A stretch of 8,119 bases of DNA from Bacillota bacterium (GCA_023435435.1 JAEYRW010000017.1:1-8119), one strand, 5' to 3'; positions 1-8,105 are shown, counted from the first letter of the stretch. Numbers and translations: made by a program. Notes: a model not told the origin generated them from the sequence alone.

Positions 1-1521
1 TCACTCCCCCATCTTCGCGATGGCGTCGTTGATGGGTTTGATGCGCTCGTAGATGGAGGCGTAGAGAGGGTAATGCTTTTTGTAGGCGGTGCGCCACTGG
101 GGATTGACGGCGTGGGCGGAGCGGGCGCGCACGACGGAGGCGGCGTCCTCATAGCTCTTGAAAAGCCCGATGCCCACGCCCGCCGCGATGGCCGCGCCCA
201 GGGATGTGGTTTCGCCCGGGGACTGGTGCACCTTGGCGTCGATGTCATAGACAGCTGCGAGTATATCGGGCCAGAGGCCGCTGCGCGCGCCTCCGCCGGT
301 GAGCATCATGGACCGCATGGGCGCGCCGCACTCGGTCATGACCTCCGCGCAGGAATTGAGCGCGTAGGCGATTCCCTCGTAGACCGCGCGGGCGATGTGG
401 CGCCCGTCGTGGTAGAGGGTAAAACCCATGAGGCAGCCGCGCGTGTTGGCGTCCCAGTAGGGGGTGCGCCAGCCCATGAGTGTGGGAAGGAACAGCACGC
501 CCTCGGCGCCGGGGGCGATCTGCCGGGCCATGTTCTCCACGCGGGAGATGTCCTGGGACGCACCGCCCATGCCCAGAAGGTTCTTGACCGCCCAATCGAA
601 CGCCGCCGCGCCGCACTGAACGGTTCCGCAGGCGTGGCAATTCTCGCCGTTCATGTCGAGATAGTTGAAGATGCGCTCCTTTTCGTCGAAGACGGGCGCG
701 CGCATGATCTGGGAAACCCACGCGGTGGAGCCGATGTAGGTGTATCCGCTGCCCGGCTCGACAACGCCCGCGCCCCGGGCCGTACATGCGCCGTCGCCTC
801 CGCCCATGGCCACCGGGGTTCCCGTAATGAGCCCCGTCTGCCGGTAGACATCGCGGGTGATCCTGCCGCGCACGTCGTGGCCGGGCACAATCCGGGGCAT
901 GGTGTTTTCGTCGATGCCCAGGTTTTTGAGGAGCTCGGACGCCCAGGCGCGCTTCTTGATGTCGAGGGCGGTGGTGAGGGAAGCATCCGAATAGTCCGTG
1001 TAGCCGAAGCGCCCGGTCAGCTTGCCGTAGAGGTAGTCCTTGGTGTTGAGCCAGAAGCGCGCCTTCTGATAGACGTTCGGGAGGTTTTCCTTGATCCACA
1101 GAATCTTCGGCAGCGTATAGTGCGGGTCGAGGCGGTTTCCGGTGAGCTGGTAAAAATCGGCGGAGGAAATGACGCGGGAAATTTGGGCGACCTGCTTTTC
1201 AGTTCGCGTGTCGGAGTGTATGATGTTGGCATGGAGGGCGTTTCCGTCCTGGTCGACGGGGATGCAGCCGTTCATGTTCCCCGAAAGCCCGATGCAGGCA
1301 ATCCGCTGGGGATTCACCTGCTGGAGGAGCTCCCGGATGCCCTCGAACACCGCGCCCGCAATTTCATCCGGATCCTGCTCGGACCAGTTGGGCCGGGGAA
1401 AGAGGGTCGGGTAGGCGCGCTTGACGGAACACACGGCGTGTCCCCGGGCATCAAACACGGTGCATTTGCAGCCGGTCGTCCCGGCATCGCAGGTGAGCAG
1501 AAGATCCTTCTCTGTTTCCAT
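1..1521 (-). CDS. FGGY-family carbohydrate kinase (xylulokinase-like)
   Basis: Predicted cytoplasmic ATP-dependent sugar kinase of 506 residues, the usual size for the FGGY family. The N-terminal phosphate-binding motif DAGTTG is at residues 12-17. The first-domain block LSGNMNG (79-85) is followed by HSDTR (102-106), and GGGDGA (240-245) carries the likely catalytic base Asp243. The second-domain ATP-site motif GGGARS is at 409-414. The overall pattern is closest to xylulokinases, but His102 stands where many members have Trp, so the sugar is uncertain; xylulose, ribulose or another ketose are all possible. The ATG at 1519-1521 is preferred because GGAGG (1530-1534) sits 8 bases upstream; an in-frame ATG at 1525-1527 is too close to that site. 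The gene follows the small membrane protein gene by 14 bases and is probably co-transcribed and translationally coupled with it. The stop codon TGA is at the window edge, so the gene is complete. Confidence 0.9.
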   Translation of the reverse strand: METEKDLLLTCDAGTTGCKCTVFDARGHAVCSVKRAYPTLFPRPNWSEQDPDEIAGAVFEGIRELLQQVNPQRIACIGLSGNMNGCIPVDQDGNALHANIIHSDTRTEKQVAQISRVISSADFYQLTGNRLDPHYTLPKILWIKENLPNVYQKARFWLNTKDYLYGKLTGRFGYTDYSDASLTTALDIKKRAWASELLKNLGIDENTMPRIVPGHDVRGRITRDVYRQTGLITGTPVAMGGGDGACTARGAGVVEPGSGYTYIGSTAWVSQIMRAPVFDEKERIFNYLDMNGENCHACGTVQCGAAAFDWAVKNLLGMGGASQDISRVENMARQIAPGAEGVLFLPTLMGWRTPYWDANTRGCLMGFTLYHDGRHIARAVYEGIAYALNSCAEVMTECGAPMRSMMLTGGGARSGLWPDILAAVYDIDAKVHQSPGETTSLGAAIAAGVGIGLFKSYEDAASVVRARSAHAVNPQWRTAYKKHYPLYASIYERIKPINDAIAKMGE

Positions 1522-1535
1522 CGTCATTTCCTCCG

Positions 1536-1877
1536 TTATTCGCCTTGCCGCCGCTTGACCACTTCGCCCGTCGCCGCGCCGATCACCGACAAAAGCGCGC
1601 ACAGAAACACGGGCCCCGCCGATTCGGGCGGATAAAAAAACGCGAGATAATGCCCCGCAACCGCCATGAGCGGCGGCATGAGCCAGGCGGCATAGTTTGA
1701 AAGGCCCCTGATCGTCACATAATACGCGCTCGCGACCCCGAACGCCGGGACAATCACCCAGACACCCACCGCGTACGCGGCCGCGCCCAGCCAGAGAAGC
1801 TGGCAAGCGGCAAAGGAAACCGCCAGCGTCGCCGCCGCCTGAAGCAAAAGCGCGACGGGCCAAGGAAATCGCTTCAA
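1536..1877 (-). CDS. Small four-helix membrane protein, function unknown
   Basis: I do not recognise the family. The 113-residue product is strongly hydrophobic with about four membrane segments (roughly residues 6-28, 30-54, 63-82 and 87-106). It has a basic start (KR at 2-3) and a basic tail (KRR at 108-110), which suggests both ends are cytoplasmic. Candidate features are His76 inside helix 3 and the YPPES loop at 82-86. The frame is open back to an ATG at 1925, but that region holds a good promoter whose expected transcript start (about 1902) lies downstream of the ATG. The TTG at 1875-1877 has GGAGG six bases upstream, so TTG is chosen. The gene precedes the sugar kinase by 14 bases in one operon. 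A role in uptake or sensing linked to the kinase is inference from position only. A 129-residue form starting at 1925 remains possible if another promoter exists. Confidence 0.75.
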   Translation of the reverse strand: MKRFPWPVALLLQAAATLAVSFAACQLLWLGAAAYAVGVWVIVPAFGVASAYYVTIRGLSNYAAWLMPPLMAVAGHYLAFFYPPESAGPVFLCALLSVIGAATGEVVKRRQGE

Positions 1878-1883
1878 CCTGCG

Positions 1884-1888
1884 CCTCC
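1884..1888 (-). promoter_or_regulatory. Ribosome binding site deciding the TTG start of the membrane protein
   Basis: GGAGG on the minus strand, six bases before the TTG at 1877. The upstream in-frame ATG at 1925 has no comparable site. Confidence 0.65.
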
Positions 1889-1908
1889 ATCCGTTCGTTC
1901 CATGGGTT

Positions 1909-1938
1909 ATTATAGCATCGCCCATCGGAGTGTGTAAA
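1909..1938 (-). promoter_or_regulatory. Promoter of the membrane protein - kinase operon
   Basis: Minus-strand -35 TTTACA (1938-1933, 5 of 6 to consensus), an 18-base spacer and a perfect -10 TATAAT (1914-1909) with the extended TGC just upstream (1917-1915). The transcript is expected to start near 1902, giving a leader of about 25 bases to the TTG start. This is the best sigma-A-type promoter in the window. Confidence 0.75.
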
Positions 1939-2035
1939 CCTCAATTTGGTTCGGAACATATTGGAAGCCTAAGCATACATCGCTCATTTGCGTTATGGAA
2001 ATGCTAATGGCAGTAAAAATAATCCGCGGGGTCGG

Positions 2036-2064
2036 TTCACATATTCCCCTGATCAAAGTATGAT
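2036..2064 (+). promoter_or_regulatory. Promoter of the XRE regulator gene
   Basis: Plus-strand TTCACA (2036-2041), a 17-base spacer and TATGAT (2059-2064), each 5 of 6 to consensus. A second TATGAT overlaps at 2064-2069. The transcript would start near 2071, leaving about 37 bases of AT-rich leader. It is divergent from the operon promoter at 1909-1938, with about 100 bases between the two -35 boxes. Confidence 0.6.
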
Positions 2065-2107
2065 ATGATTATAAGAATATATCTCAATAGATGAAGGGGG
2101 TGACACC

Positions 2108-2410
2108 ATGGATTATGCCGCGCTCGGAAAGCGAATCAAGGCACAGAGAAAGCTCTTGGGCATGACGCAGGAAGAATTGGCGGAACTTGCCGGAATCTCT
2201 TGCTCATTTATGGGACATATCGAACGCGGAACGCGGAAGCTGAGCGTCGACACACTCGTCAAGATTACAGGCGCGCTTCAGCTTTCCTGTGACATGCTCC
2301 TTCAGGACTCCCTCGATGCGGACGTCCAGCGGGAGGTACAGGGACTGAACGAACGCAAGAGGCGGATTCTCAGCGAAATCGCCACCGTGCTTCGTGAAAA
2401 CGACGTATAA
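2108..2410 (+). CDS. XRE-family helix-turn-helix transcriptional regulator
   Basis: A 100-residue DNA-binding protein. The HTH domain covers about residues 5-63: helix 1 GKRIKAQRKLLG, helix 2 TQEELAELAG (20-29), turn, then recognition helix SCSFMGHIERG (31-41), and the conserved stretch LSVDTLVKI. The pattern is that of Cro/C1-type regulators in Firmicutes. After the HTH comes a short charged helix (about 68-98, with NERKRR) that may serve in dimer formation; there is no ligand domain. The ATG is preceded by a strong AAGGGGGTG ribosome binding site. It is the only plus-strand gene here, divergent from the membrane protein - kinase operon and convergent with the corrinoid gene. It may regulate itself or the divergent operon; this is inferred from position, and no operator is proven. 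Confidence 0.9.
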   Translation: MDYAALGKRIKAQRKLLGMTQEELAELAGISCSFMGHIERGTRKLSVDTLVKITGALQLSCDMLLQDSLDADVQREVQGLNERKRRILSEIATVLRENDV

Positions 2411-2413
2411 ACT

Positions 2414-2449
2414 GCCGTCCGGCAATGGGGCCGGGCGTCTTTGATTTTT
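2414..2449 (+). terminator. Rho-independent terminator of the XRE gene
   Basis: Starting three bases after the stop codon, arms GCCGTCCGGC (2414-2423) and GCCGGGCGTC (2430-2439) pair with one mismatch and one wobble around a six-base loop. The T-rich tract TTTGATTTTT follows at 2440-2449. Confidence 0.75.
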
Positions 2450-2453
2450 GCGC

Positions 2454-2484
2454 ATAAAAGAGCGGACGCGTCGAAGCGTCCGCT
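2454..2484 (-). terminator. Rho-independent terminator of the corrinoid protein gene
   Basis: A perfect 9-base-pair hairpin: AGCGGACGC (2461-2469) pairs with GCGTCCGCT (2476-2484) around a six-base loop. On the minus strand it is followed by CTTTTAT and lies about 20 bases after the corrinoid gene stop. On the plus strand the hairpin is followed by only a weak T-run, so it may act in both directions as a back-up for the XRE gene. Confidence 0.75.
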
Positions 2485-2504
2485 TTCCTGATTTTGCCGG
2501 TGTG

Positions 2505-3140
2505 TCAGCAGGCGACCAGCTTCTTGGCCAGATCCGCCGCGGAGGCCGCGTCCACGGAGTAGCCGTCCGCGCCGATTTCGTCCGCGTATTCCTGCGTGAT
2601 GGGCGCGCCGCCGATCATGACCTTTACCTGATCGCGCAGGCCGGCGTCCTTGATGGCGTCGATGATCTCCTTCATGGAGGTCATGGTGGTGGTCAGAAGC
2701 GCCGACATGCCGATGATCTGCGCGCCCTGATTCTTGACGGCGTCGACAAACTGTTCGGGGCCGACGTCCACGCCCAGATCGATGACATTGAAGCCGGAGC
2801 CTTCGAGCATCATGCCCACGAGATTTTTGCCGATGTCGTGCAAATCGCCCTTGACCGTTCCGATGGCAACCGTGCCCATGGGCGGAATGTCCTGCTCCAG
2901 AAGCAGCGGCTTGATGATCGCCATGCCGGCCTTCATGGCGCGCGCGGCAATCAGCACCTCGGGCACGTACACCTCGTTGTTTTTGAACATCTCGCCCAGC
3001 TCGGCCATGCCGACGACAAGGCCCTCATTCAAAATCGTGTCCGCGGATGCGCCCTCTTCGACCGCCTCCGTCACGAGCTGTTTCACGTTTTTGGCGCGTC
3101 CTGCCTTGACGGCGTCCGCAATTGCCCTCATGTCCGCCAT
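2505..3140 (-). CDS. Corrinoid (B12-binding) methyl-carrier protein
   Basis: A 211-residue cytoplasmic protein of the MtaC/MtbC/MttC type. In such systems a substrate-specific methyltransferase loads a methyl group on the bound cobalt and a second enzyme passes it on, often to tetrahydrofolate or coenzyme M. Residues 1-85 form the helical cap domain (LNEGL, VPEVLIAARAMKAGM). Residues 88-211 form the Rossmann-like B12 domain with GDLHDIGKN (98-106); His101 is the expected lower cobalt ligand. SAL at 146-148 and GGAP at 177-180 complete the usual set. The ATG at 3140 is chosen over one at 3167: it has GGGAGGG seven bases upstream, the family normally starts here, and the 3167 codon lies almost on the predicted transcript start. 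The gene follows the AraC/PocR regulator in the same direction. No methyltransferase or activase is present in the window, so the methyl donor is unknown. Confidence 0.93.
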   Translation of the reverse strand: MADMRAIADAVKAGRAKNVKQLVTEAVEEGASADTILNEGLVVGMAELGEMFKNNEVYVPEVLIAARAMKAGMAIIKPLLLEQDIPPMGTVAIGTVKGDLHDIGKNLVGMMLEGSGFNVIDLGVDVGPEQFVDAVKNQGAQIIGMSALLTTTMTSMKEIIDAIKDAGLRDQVKVMIGGAPITQEYADEIGADGYSVDAASAADLAKKLVAC

Positions 3141-3147
3141 TGATAAA

Positions 3148-3154
3148 CCCTCCC
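3148..3154 (-). promoter_or_regulatory. Ribosome binding site deciding the corrinoid protein start
   Basis: GGGAGGG on the minus strand with seven bases to the ATG at 3140. The alternative ATG at 3167 has only a G-run at poor spacing. Confidence 0.75.
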
Positions 3155-3176
3155 GCTCGTATTCCATGCTGCCCCC

Positions 3177-3185
3177 ATTTTAACA
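3177..3185 (-). promoter_or_regulatory. Extended -10 element, probable corrinoid gene promoter
   Basis: TGTTAAAAT on the minus strand: TG, one base, then TAAAAT (5 of 6 to consensus). No good -35 box is seen at 17-18 bases, which is common for extended -10 promoters and could indicate activator dependence. The transcript would start near 3170. The AraC/PocR regulator is encoded just upstream. Confidence 0.45.
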
Positions 3186-3242
3186 GATTTCAAACAGAAT
3201 TTGCACGAAATAAATTGCATCTATTGGGAAAATCTTGCGTTG

Positions 3243-4487
3243 TTACGTCAGCTCGGTGCGGCGGAAGCCTTTGGGCGTCTGCCCGGTGTACTTGCGAAAA
3301 ACCTTGCCAAAATAACCCGCGTCCTCGTAGCCCAGCTTTTCCGCCACGGCGGAGACGGGGAGGCGGGTGTGCAGGAGGTAATTTTTCGCAAGCTCCATGC
3401 GCACGCCCGTCACGTACTCGACGAAGGTCACGCCGAGCTTTTCGCGGAACAGATGCGAAAGGTAATAGGGCGAAATGTGCGCCTGGGCGGCGACCTCGTC
3501 CAGAGAAAGATTCCTCATGTGGTGGGTGCGGATGTAGCCGAGGGCGTCGTTGAGCTGCGCGGAACCCGGCGCGTCCTGGGATTGGGAGACGGTGTCCAGG
3601 AATGTCTCCAGCATTCGGACGACCCAGGCGCACAGCTCCTCATAATCCTCCACCTGGGAAAGCTCTGAAACGAAATCGAAATTGAGGCCCAGAAGCGCCT
3701 CCATTTCCGCGCCGGTTTCCACCGCCGCCCGGGAGATCATGACCACCAGCTCCAGAACCCGCGCCTTCATAAGCTTCATGTTACCCGGCGCACGAAAGAA
3801 AATGTGGCCCAGCAACTCGTTCAGAAGCGCGCGCGCGCCGTTCCGGTCGCCGAAGCGCACCCGGTTGAGCATCTCGCGCTCAATGTGCATGGGGTACAGG
3901 CGGAACGCGTGGCGATCCGCGCCGGCGGCGCTCTTTTTGTCGGTTACCAGCTCGTTGATCTTCTTTTGCTGTTCGCCCAAAAGGCGCTTCATCTCCAACT
4001 CGTCCTGCTCCGGCGCTACCACGTCCAGAATCAGCGCCATCAGCGCGCGGGACTGGAGCGCAGTCAGTTCCGGGAGGCGTTCCCCCGCCTCGATGAGCTT
4101 CAGCCGGTCCAGCGCGAGGCCCTCCACCGCGTGCGTCAGCTCCTCGCGCGCCGTCGCGTCCCACGCCCACATGCGCGCGGGCATGAACGCCGCCGAGCCC
4201 GCGTACCGCCCGCCCGAAAGGATCGGCGCGGAAATCGTAATGGCGCCCATGGGACAGCGCGCGATGTACGCCTCGCCCAGGTCGGCCGCCTCCTTGCCCG
4301 CGTCCGCGTGAAATTCCGCGCAGCGCGCGGCACACGCGTCGCACAGGCAGGCGATCTCGCAAAAGCCGTCCTCCGTCTCCGTCTTGTACAGGAGCGCGCC
4401 CTCGGCATCAAAAAGCGCCGCGCCGATTCGCGTCGCCGCGGAGAGCATCTCCAGCTTTTCCGAGTACCATTCACGCTTGAGCGGCAC
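3243..4487 (-). CDS. AraC-family regulator with PocR-like sensor domain
   Basis: A 414-residue transcription factor. Residues of about 5-110 look like a PocR sensory domain with a cysteine cluster (C43, C47, C49, C52, C56 and C78 in ARCPMG), followed by the typical API..GG..G strand pattern. The middle (about 120-310) is helical and may mediate dimerisation. The last 100 residues are a double HTH of the AraC type, with LSLDEVAAQAHISPYYLSHL and the signature GYEDAGYFGKVFRKYTGQTP near the end. PocR-type regulators often sit beside B12-dependent or methyl-transfer genes, which fits the corrinoid gene 102 bases downstream; it is the likely target. The GTG at 4485-4487 is chosen because AAGGGAG lies seven bases upstream; the longer frame to 4553 runs into a palindrome of repeat copy A. 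No terminator is seen after the stop, so read-through into the corrinoid gene is possible. The ligand is unknown. Confidence 0.88.
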   Translation of the reverse strand: MPLKREWYSEKLEMLSAATRIGAALFDAEGALLYKTETEDGFCEIACLCDACAARCAEFHADAGKEAADLGEAYIARCPMGAITISAPILSGGRYAGSAAFMPARMWAWDATAREELTHAVEGLALDRLKLIEAGERLPELTALQSRALMALILDVVAPEQDELEMKRLLGEQQKKINELVTDKKSAAGADRHAFRLYPMHIEREMLNRVRFGDRNGARALLNELLGHIFFRAPGNMKLMKARVLELVVMISRAAVETGAEMEALLGLNFDFVSELSQVEDYEELCAWVVRMLETFLDTVSQSQDAPGSAQLNDALGYIRTHHMRNLSLDEVAAQAHISPYYLSHLFREKLGVTFVEYVTGVRMELAKNYLLHTRLPVSAVAEKLGYEDAGYFGKVFRKYTGQTPKGFRRTELT

Positions 4488-4494
4488 GGCAGGG

Positions 4495-4501
4495 CTCCCT
4501 T
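4495..4501 (-). promoter_or_regulatory. Ribosome binding site deciding the GTG start of the AraC regulator
   Basis: AAGGGAG on the minus strand, seven bases before the GTG at 4487, just outside repeat copy A. Confidence 0.65.
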
Positions 4502-4508
4502 CCCGGGG

Positions 4509-4637
4509 GGAACGACAGGGGTTCCGCCCCCCGCACCCCCGCCAAAGGGACATTGTCCCTTTGGAATCCCGTTGTTGGGAAAGAAATTTTTATTTGAGTC
4601 CGTCGAATCGCCCGGGGGCCCAGCCCCGGGACACCGA
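4509..4637. repeat. Structured intergenic repeat, copy A
   Basis: This 129-base GC-rich element fills the gap between the Nudix gene stop and the AraC gene start and matches copy B at 7977-8105 in the same orientation. The last 40 bases (4598-4637) match copy B at 36 of 40 positions without gaps. It holds a perfect palindrome with 11-base arms (4542-4552 and 4554-4564, CCAAAGGGACA and its complement). A second hairpin is CCCGGGG/CCCCGGG (4611-4617 and 4624-4630). An imperfect hairpin lies at the AraC-proximal edge (4505-4530, one bulge). No coding frame is credible. It has no T-run after its hairpins, so it is not a typical terminator. Confidence 0.75.
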
Positions 4638-4639
4638 AT

Positions 4640-5068
4640 TTACTTTTGCGCGTCCGCCCAGGCGAAGAGGGTTGGGGTGACGTTGGGGTAGGTCAGGTTT
4701 TCAGGCAGCGCCGAAAACGCGCGCACCTCCGCCATTTCGCTCTGAGGGAGCGGCCCGCGGCTTCTGATTTCGGCAACGAAAACCATGCCGTTGGAGGAGG
4801 ATTCGTCGTCATAACCAAAATAGTCGCACAGGGGAACGATTTCGAATTGCAGGGCGCCGGATTCCTCATAGAGCTCCCGCCGCGCGGCGTCCATGGGCGT
4901 CTCCCCCGGCTCCACGTGGCCACCCTGGGTCTCCCATGTCGTCCGGTCGCGCCTGCGGCTCAGGAGGATTTCGCCGTTTTCATGGGAGAGCACCACCACG
5001 TATTTGTACGTTTTCAGTGTGCCCAAGGGATGGATGTTGCAAAAAAGCCGGGTGGTATCTCGCTTCAT
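4640..5068 (-). CDS. Nudix hydrolase
   Basis: A 142-residue cytoplasmic hydrolase of nucleoside diphosphate-linked substrates. The Nudix box is complete at residues 50-72: G50, five residues, E56, seven residues, then R64-E65-L66, E68-E69 and G71. Its glutamates bind the catalytic metal. The box is preceded by KTYKYVVVLSHENGEILLSRR and WETQGGHVEPGE. The C-terminal segment LPENLTYPNVTP recalls YtkD-like 8-oxo-dGTP/NTP phosphatases, but the substrate is not fixed by the sequence. The ATG (5066-5068) overlaps the hemW stop by four bases (ATGA), with GGAG five bases upstream inside hemW, so the two are translationally coupled. The same frame is open further upstream to 5422, but that part is a shadow of hemW. 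The stop codon TAA abuts repeat copy A. Confidence 0.92.
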   Translation of the reverse strand: MKRDTTRLFCNIHPLGTLKTYKYVVVLSHENGEILLSRRRDRTTWETQGGHVEPGETPMDAARRELYEESGALQFEIVPLCDYFGYDDESSSNGMVFVAEIRSRGPLPQSEMAEVRAFSALPENLTYPNVTPTLFAWADAQK

Positions 5069-6104
5069 ATGTTCTCCGTCAGCTTCAAAACCGCCGCGTT
5101 CTGCACCTCGAGCCCGCGTTCGGTGAGGAAGAATCGTTCGTTTTGGATTTGCGCAAGGCCCATGCGGACGAGTTCGTCCGCCGCCCCGCGGTCCGGCAGG
5201 TCGGCAATCCCCACGCCACGCGTCATGCGCGTGCCGAGAAGGACCGTTTCCTCGACTTCGTCGCGCGCCGCGAGCTTCGTGCTCTGCGTCCGCCGCGCGC
5301 CGTCCAGGTATTCGGTAAGCGACACGGGATTCGCGAACCGCTCGTTCCCCACCAGCGAGTGGGCCGCGCAGCCGATGCCCACGTATTCGCCCCGGGTCCA
5401 GTAGGCGATGTTGTGCGCGCATTCAAAGCCGGGTTTGGCGTAATTTGAAATCTCGTACCGCCCGTAGCCCGCGTCCGCCAGCGCGCGGGTGGCGTACCTT
5501 TGCATTTCAAGAGTCAATTCATCCGAGGCGGGCGCGGCCCGACGGGCGATGGGCGTCCCTTCCTCGATGATGAGGCTGTACGCGGAGACATGCTCCGGGG
5601 AAAGCGCCGCCGCGCGGGAAAGGGTGTCCTTCCACTGCGCCATGGTTTGACCGGGCAGGGCGTACATGAGGTCGAGATTGATGTTTTGAACCCCCGCCCT
5701 GCGCGCCATGTCGCAGGCGCGCGCCGCCTCGTCCCCCGTGTGGATGCGCCCAATGGCCTTCAGAAGGCCGTCGTCAAAGGATTGGACGCCCATGGAGAGC
5801 CGGTTGATTCCGCTGTCCAGGTACGCCTTGAGCTTGTCTTCGGTCAGCGTGCCGGGATTTGCCTCGATGGTAAATTCCCCCGCGCTGATTTCCCGGGCGA
5901 GGTCCACGATGTGGCGCGCGGGCACAAGGGACGGGGTGCCGCCGCCGATGAAGGCGGTGGAAAATGTCCCGCCCCAGGGGCGCAGTTCCTCCCGCAGGGC
6001 CGCGAAGTAGGCGTCCCACGCATCCTCCCGGTCGGGGTACGAGGCGAAGTCGCAGTAATCGCACTTCCTCGCGCAGAAGGGCACGTGGACGTAGAGGGCG
6101 CGCA

Positions 6105-6105
<1 letters not shown>
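5065..6105 (-). CDS. hemW: Radical-SAM haem chaperone HemW (HemN-like)
   Basis: A 346-residue iron-sulfur protein of the HemW family, often misnamed coproporphyrinogen III oxidase. HemW proteins bind haem and SAM and are thought to deliver haem to respiratory proteins. The radical-SAM cluster motif CARKCDYC gives C11, C15 and C18, followed by DF. GGGTPS is at 54-59, EANPGT at 81-86, the substrate-domain stretch RLSMGVQSF at 102-110 and YALPGQT at 148-154. HNIAYW (231-236) is the motif that separates HemW from true HemN. It is somewhat shorter than the roughly 380 residues of Bacillus homologues. The ATG at 6103-6105 shares its A with the lepA stop (TGATG), so translation is coupled to lepA. 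A longer open frame to 6237 only copies lepA sequence. Confidence 0.93.
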
Positions 6106-7913
<1,808 letters not shown>

Positions 7914-7920
7914 AAACGTA

Positions 7921-7925
7921 CCCCC
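7921..7925 (-). promoter_or_regulatory. Ribosome binding site deciding the GTG start of lepA
   Basis: GGGGG on the minus strand with seven bases to the GTG at 7913. The ATG at 7931 has only a weak GTGGAAA upstream. Confidence 0.55.
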
Positions 7926-7945
7926 ACGCATGATATTTCCACAAT

Positions 7946-7974
7946 ATAATAGCCCAAAAACGCGCAAAATGCAA
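7946..7974 (-). promoter_or_regulatory. Probable promoter of the lepA operon
   Basis: Minus-strand TTGCAT (7974-7969, only the TTG matches well), a 17-base spacer and TATTAT (7951-7946, 5 of 6). The transcript would start near 7939, giving a leader of about 26 bases to the GTG. It lies just downstream of repeat copy B in the direction of transcription. Confidence 0.45.
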
Positions 7975-7976
7975 GG

Positions 7977-8105
7977 GGAACGCGCGGGGGCGCCGTCCCC
8001 GCGCCCCCCGCACAAGGGCTGACGCCCTTGCGAATCCCTGACCGACTGTCTGAAATTGATACTTTGTCCGTCGGATGTCCCGGGGGCCCCGCCCCGGGAC
8101 ACCGA
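7977..8105. repeat. Structured intergenic repeat, copy B
   Basis: This is the second 129-base copy, upstream of the lepA promoter and in the same orientation as copy A. It contains three hairpins: GCGCGGGG/CCCCGCGC (7982-7989 with 7997-8004), CAAGGGC/GCCCTTG (8013-8019 with 8024-8030) and a perfect 10-base-pair stem TGTCCCGGGG/CCCCGGGACA (8076-8085 with 8092-8101). The end GCCCCGGGACACCGA is identical to copy A. No credible coding frame is present; the minus-strand open frame through it is a run-out of lepA. Confidence 0.75.

Noticed and set aside
73..1635. A 520-residue plus-strand open frame antisense to the kinase
   Set aside because: It is the shadow of a well-supported kinase gene in GC-rich DNA; it has no recognisable motif and no ribosome binding site, and its composition is Arg/Ala/Gly/His-rich nonsense.
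1972..2005. AGCAT...ATGCT inverted repeat in the divergent intergenic region
   Set aside because: Short arms with a long interval and no further symmetry; not distinguishable from chance.
2062..2083. Inverted repeat GATAT...ATATC as an operator for the XRE protein
   Set aside because: Only five bases per arm match in AT-rich DNA; this is expected by chance.
2448..3143. A 231-residue plus-strand open frame antisense to the corrinoid gene
   Set aside because: It starts within the convergent terminator region and mirrors a clear corrinoid protein; the His/Asp-rich product matches no family.
4488..4553. N-terminal extension of the AraC regulator starting at ATG 4553
   Set aside because: That ATG lies in the middle of the perfect palindrome of repeat copy A and has no usable ribosome binding site; the GTG at 4487 does.
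4611..4630. GC-rich hairpin after the Nudix gene as a terminator
   Set aside because: No T-run follows directly on the minus strand, and the same hairpin lies upstream of lepA in copy B, so it is part of the repeat. Some effect on read-through cannot be excluded.
7914..8102. N-terminal extension of lepA through repeat copy B
   Set aside because: The extension translates the repeat and a promoter, is not seen in LepA proteins, and the GTG at 7913 has a good ribosome binding site.
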